Shown piece after piece: positions 61,062 to 64,000 of a DNA stretch of 64,000 nt. A program made the position numbers and the translations under genes. Under the pieces are notes generated by a model that saw only the letters and a program-made list of their open reading frames with translations, was not told where the DNA came from and searched no databases. Source of the stretch: an uncultured Methylocystaceae bacterium (GTDB lineage Bacteria; Pseudomonadota; Alphaproteobacteria; Rhizobiales; Beijerinckiaceae); contig CALMZV010000165.1 in NCBI GenBank assembly GCA_937870755.1, forward strand, positions 31,795 to 95,794, in the 5' to 3' direction. Numbering within the stretch: the first letter of the stretch is position 1; every line of letters starts with the position of its first letter.

Positions 61062-62203
61062 GGCGCATCCTCGGGGCGGGCACGTCTGCCCACGGCCACG
61101 CCCTTCGGCGGTCTAGCGACGATCGCCGCCCCTTCGGGCAGGCCGCCCGCAACTTCGACGCGGCCGCGATCGTCGCGGGCACCGAAGGTCAAGTGCGCTC
61201 GCGCGAGACGGCCGTTGTGCACCGTCCACACCGTGCCGCGATGGCCGTCGAAACCGGTGATCGCGACCTCGGGAACCATCAGCGCGCTTTCCCGGCTGCC
61301 GGTGGTGATACGCACCTCGGCCTGCTCGCCGAGAAACATCTCGGCGGGACAGTCAGCGCAGGCCAGCCAGACGCGGCGTTCCTCGTTCACTCGGTCACTT
61401 TCGATACCGATGCGGACGATTGTGCCGTGGAACTCAGCCGACGGCTGCGACCGCAGCCGGATTGTACCTTGCTGGCCAGGGACAAGCTGGCCGGCGCGCT
61501 CTTCGTCGACATAGGCTTGGATCCAGACGGTGGCTGGGTCGATCAGCGTGAAGATCGGATCGCCCGCCTTCACCACCGTGCCCGGCTCCGCGTGGCGGGC
61601 GACGACCAGCGCATCGTAGGGTGCGACCAGCCGGTGATGGGCGAGAATGGCTTCCTCCTGTCGCAGGGCTGCCGCCGCGTCCAGGCCCTGCGCCCGGATC
61701 ACTGCCAGATCGGCCTCCGCTACCGCCAGATCGGCTCGCGCCACGTCCTCATCGCGTTGGGCTTCCTCGGCGCGCTGGGCCGAGGCGACTTCGCGCTGCA
61801 CCAGCCCCTGCTGACGACGGTTCGCCGTCTCGCGCTCGGCGAGCACCGCGCGGGCACGCACGACTGCGGCATTGGCCTTGGCGAGATTGGCCTTGTTGGT
61901 CGCCACTGTCGCATGGGCGCGCGCCACCCGTGCTTCCTGCTCGGCGGAGTGAAGGATGGCCAGTTCCTGTCCCCGGATCACGCTGTCCCCGGCATCGGCG
62001 GCAAGAGAGGTCAGCGCGGCCCCCACCTCGAAGCCGATACGGCTGAGAACCCGCGCCTCGACGGTGCCGAGTCCGTAAATGCGAAGGGCGACATCGCGTT
62101 CAGGTTGAACGACCGTCACCACCAGCGGCCGTTCGGTGAAGAACAGAAAGCCTGCTCCGACAGCCAAGGCCAGAAGAATGCCCGAAAGCCCGATTCGCCG
62201 CAT
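61058..62203 (-). CDS. HlyD-family membrane fusion protein
   Basis: A 381-residue adaptor: membrane anchor IGLSGILLALAVGAGFLFF, lipoyl halves and a coiled coil (QEARVARAHATVATNKANLA), then barrel domain (DPIFTLIDPATVWIQAYVDE). Three bases after the TetR stop codon. Works with the FtsX permease and ATPase. Confidence 0.92.
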   Translation of the reverse strand: MRRIGLSGILLALAVGAGFLFFTERPLVVTVVQPERDVALRIYGLGTVEARVLSRIGFEVGAALTSLAADAGDSVIRGQELAILHSAEQEARVARAHATVATNKANLAKANAAVVRARAVLAERETANRRQQGLVQREVASAQRAEEAQRDEDVARADLAVAEADLAVIRAQGLDAAAALRQEEAILAHHRLVAPYDALVVARHAEPGTVVKAGDPIFTLIDPATVWIQAYVDEERAGQLVPGQQGTIRLRSQPSAEFHGTIVRIGIESDRVNEERRVWLACADCPAEMFLGEQAEVRITTGSRESALMVPEVAITGFDGHRGTVWTVHNGRLARAHLTFGARDDRGRVEVAGGLPEGAAIVARPPKGVAVGRRARPEDAP

Positions 62204-62206
62204 CGC

Positions 62207-62803
62207 CTAATCTCCCCTTGCAGCCAGAAGGCGGCATTGCACGTCGAACAGCCGCAATCCCTCTTCGCGCAGGTCGAAATCGCGCGCACCGAGCGCCCAG
62301 CGGATCGCCACCCCCTGCACGAGCGACGTCAGCAGCACCGCCACATCGTCCGGCATGACATCGCCCCGCAGAACTCCTGCTTCCTGTCCCGCACTGACCT
62401 CGCGCGCGAGCAGGCGGTGAAAAGCCTTGAGCGTGCTGTTGAACGTGGCGCGCAGCTCCGCATTGGTGACATTCAGCTCGCGCGAGAACAGCAGCATCGG
62501 CAGGGCGGGCGTGGCAGCGATCTGCGCAAACTGCGCGGCAATCAAGGCACGCAACCTGGCGATAGGCTCATCGCATCGGCTCAATGCGTCGCCCCATGCC
62601 TCTTCCAGACCTTCGGCCACATGCTCGGCCACAGCCTGCCAAAGCGTGTCCTTGGTCGGGAAATGCCGGAATAGCGCCGCTTGAGTGATACCGATCGTCG
62701 ACGCCACCGCCCCGGTCGTCACCCGGTCCGGTCCGATTCTGTCAGCCAATCCCAGGAGGGTGGCGACGATCTCGGCCTTGCGAAGCTCCGCCCGCTTGCG
62801 CAT
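62207..62803 (-). CDS. TetR-family regulator of the export operon
   Basis: A 198-residue regulator: IVATLLGLADRIGPDRVTTG, IGITQAALFRHFPTKDTLWQ is the helix-turn-helix. It heads the five-gene operon and has a palindromic site just upstream, so it most likely represses itself and the exporter until a substrate binds. Confidence 0.92.
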   Translation of the reverse strand: MRKRAELRKAEIVATLLGLADRIGPDRVTTGAVASTIGITQAALFRHFPTKDTLWQAVAEHVAEGLEEAWGDALSRCDEPIARLRALIAAQFAQIAATPALPMLLFSRELNVTNAELRATFNSTLKAFHRLLAREVSAGQEAGVLRGDVMPDDVAVLLTSLVQGVAIRWALGARDFDLREEGLRLFDVQCRLLAARGD

Positions 62804-62817
62804 AGGCTTCCCTTTTG

Positions 62818-62839
62818 TTAGTTATCAGACACTAACTAA
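62818..62839. promoter_or_regulatory. TetR operator of the export operon
   Basis: TTAGTTA (62818-62824), eight-base spacer, TAACTAA (62833-62839), a perfect inverted repeat 15-36 bases before the tetR start codon. Confidence 0.75.
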
Positions 62840-63130
62840 TATGATAGACCCTTACGCTATGTCAATCGCAAGCGACCCTGGATGAATCACTAGCCAAGAG
62901 GTCCATATTCGCTGCTCGCTATGACGTAGATGGCGAAGGAAACAGCGAGGTATGTGGCAAGGTCATCCGCCTTGTGCTGTCGGCGAGCACTCCTTCGCCA
63001 TTGAGACAAGCATGGTCCGGACCTACACCGCAGCCGGTTTTGTCCAACGCAATATGTTGATTGGAACGCACGACGTCCTCGATCCAGCGTATTTTTTGCC
63101 GCTTCTGTTCAACAAGCCGGACGCAGCGGA
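62840..63130. other. Gap without a supported gene, probable insertion-sequence debris
   Basis: No convincing gene. A minus-strand stretch ending at 62891 reads LATYLAVSFAIYVIASSEYG and may be a degraded protein end. The neighbouring IS3 remnant suggests the whole 62.85-63.6 kb segment is a junction of decayed mobile DNA. Confidence 0.35.
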
Positions 63131-63358
63131 GAGAGCAGGTTCGGGAAAACTGGACAGGTTGGATAAGTGGAGTTTCTGCCTGAAGGCGGCATGATGGCCG
63201 CGACAGGAGAAACCATGGCGAAACGATTGCGGCGGAACCACACGCCGACTTTCAAGTCGAAGGTGGCCCTTGCAGCCGTGAGGGGCGAGAAAAAGATAGT
63301 CGAGCTGGCGCAGCAGTTCGACGTGCACCCGAACCAGATCAGTACGCGCAATTTCTAA
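63131..63358 (+). pseudogene. Truncated IS3-family orfA with its left flank
   Basis: From ATG 63215: MAKRLRRNHTPTFKSKVALA, then GEKKIVELAQQFDVHPNQIS is the helix-turn-helix of an IS3-type OrfA, which would normally run to about 90-100 residues. It stops after 47 residues (STRNF). The upstream ACTGGACAGGTTGGATAAG looks like the left IS end. No orfB follows. It is unrelated to the complete IS3 element at 30134. Confidence 0.7.
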
Positions 63359-63608
63359 CTCAGGATCGCCGAGCCCGGTCTCTCGACCGACCTATATCTA
63401 ACCCTGACTATCCGTGCTCCCTACGCGGACCAAATCAGGCTTCCCCGATTTCCCTCAGCGCTGCATGGTCGTTCGTGCAACAGCGTGAGCGACCAATGAC
63501 AGGCAAGCCCAACGGTGACTTCGGGTGACATTACACTCAGGGAACTAGCCTTGCGCTCGATGACCATCGAATGAGCGACACCACGTTGTCGATCGAAGGA
63601 GGCGGACA
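63359..63608. other. Gap without a supported gene
   Basis: No coding sequence recognised in 250 bases between the IS3 remnant and the AlpA-like gene. The right part presumably holds the promoter of the latter. Confidence 0.35.
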
Positions 63609-63836
63609 TTGGACAACAAATTTCTTACCCCTGAGGAGGTCTCGGAACGCTATCGAGGCGGCGTCTCGGTTGGAACGCTTCGGAACTGGCGGGCGATGAA
63701 GATCGGCCCGTCGTTCGTTAAGATTGGCAAAGCCGTCCTCTATCCGATCGACGAGCTTGAGGCGTGGGACGAAAAGAATAGAGTGAGCTGCCGTGCATCA
63801 AGGCGACTCACTGAACTCACGGGTGATCAGCTGTGA
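63609..63836 (+). CDS. AlpA-like/excisionase-type HTH protein with a TTG start
   Basis: A 75-residue protein. GGAGG at 63598-63602 lies six bases before TTG 63609. The HTH_17 fold is FLTPEEVSERYRGGVSVGTL, RNWRAMKIGPSFVKIGKAVL, DELEAW. It is the second such protein in the window and differs clearly from the first. A helper of excision or a transcription regulator of an adjoining mobile region is likely. Confidence 0.8.
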   Translation: MDNKFLTPEEVSERYRGGVSVGTLRNWRAMKIGPSFVKIGKAVLYPIDELEAWDEKNRVSCRASRRLTELTGDQL

Positions 63837-63912
63837 TGATCACGATTGCTCATTGGGAACATGCCCCATTCCCCGGCACTAGCTTCACCGAATTCCAGAA
63901 AAATATCTGTAA

Positions 63913-64000
63913 TATCAATATGATATGGATTTTCGTGGAATGATGCACAACCACCCCTCGGGCGACCCGACCCCGTCGACCGCCGACATCACCATGACCA
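63913..64000 (+). pseudogene. radC: radC with its 5' part replaced; 3' end outside the window
   Basis: From 63946 the frame reads HNHPSGDPTPSTADITMT, the JAB/MPN metal-binding motif of RadC. The upstream residues (YQYDMDFRGM) are not RadC, and an in-frame TAA stands at 63910-63912. The junction with foreign sequence is near 63940. The gene continues beyond the window, so the state of its 3' end is unknown. Confidence 0.7.

Noticed and set aside
62952..63194. 80-codon plus-strand frame between the TetR operator and the IS3 remnant
   Set aside because: Its end runs through the apparent left end of the IS3 remnant and the translation is not protein-like.
1..64000. CRISPR array, tRNA or rRNA gene, integrase and att site
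   Set aside because: No regularly spaced repeats, no tRNA cloverleaf or rRNA-like stretch, and no tyrosine or serine recombinase were recognised in the window.

Overview
This window is high-GC alphaproteobacterial DNA carrying most of a conjugative element of the Tra/Trb (RP4-like type IV secretion) class common in Hyphomicrobiales (Rhizobiales) and relatives. The evidence is the gene set: strawberry-notch helicase, Toprim primase-like protein, DUF2493, single-strand binding protein, DUF6499/DUF2285 activator, AlpA-like excision factor, RepA/ParA, TraF, DUF2840, DUF736, DUF3363 relaxase, TraG, CopG-like protein, trbBCDEJKLFGI and DUF2274. Two ICE-box-like (iron control element, Irr-type) palindromes point the same way. 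I cannot name a species. No tRNA, integrase or attachment site is visible, so the element's ends lie outside the window.

Layout. 1-6.5 kb: DNA-processing and accessory genes (helicase, Toprim, DUF2493, membrane protein, ssb). 6.7-8.6 kb: a regulatory block resembling the excision control circuit of Mesorhizobium symbiosis ICEs: an XRE regulator, a stand-alone DUF2285 protein (QseM-like), a DUF6499-DUF2285 protein split over two frames (FseA-like, +1 shift) and a small AlpA/RdfS-like DNA-binding protein. 8.6-13.2 kb: replication and partition genes with iterons inside repA, a methylase reduced by deletion, traF and a lytic transglycosylase. 13.2-17.6 kb: probable oriT region, relaxase, coupling protein and CopG-like protein. 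17.6-33.0 kb: cargo block 1, inserted between copG and trbB. It holds a YbhGFSR-type ABC exporter, a DUF900 lipoprotein hydrolase, a CecR-like TetR, a flavin reductase/MarR/cytochrome b561 group, a TetR-controlled FAD monooxygenase, a complete IS3-family element and an IS110-family element. 33.0-42.6 kb: the trb mating-pair operon. 42.6-62.8 kb: cargo block 2. 62.8-64 kb: insertion-sequence debris, a second AlpA-like gene and a 5'-truncated radC.

Cargo block 2 has a consistent iron and extracytoplasmic electron-transfer theme. ApbE (FMN transferase), a PepSY-flavodoxin-reductase fusion, a DUF2271 protein with a likely flavinylation motif, a cytochrome b561 and two small PepSY proteins surround an OmpR-type two-component system. 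The same tandem CTGAC-N6-CTGA motif lies upstream of three transcription units of this group, so the response regulator probably controls all of them. Next come an MgtC/DUF4010 membrane protein, an SPC-type P1B-4 metal ATPase and a VIT/CCC1 family transporter behind the ICE-like boxes, then a TetR-controlled MacAB-like export operon.

The observations most worth following are a homologous hairpin leader (loop AAUGGU, Shine-Dalgarno in the closing stem, identical 42-nt spacing to the start codon) placed before both ssb and a 54-residue gene; the apparent +1 recoding site in the FseA-like gene; and the shared operator of the PepSY/DUF2271 regulon.
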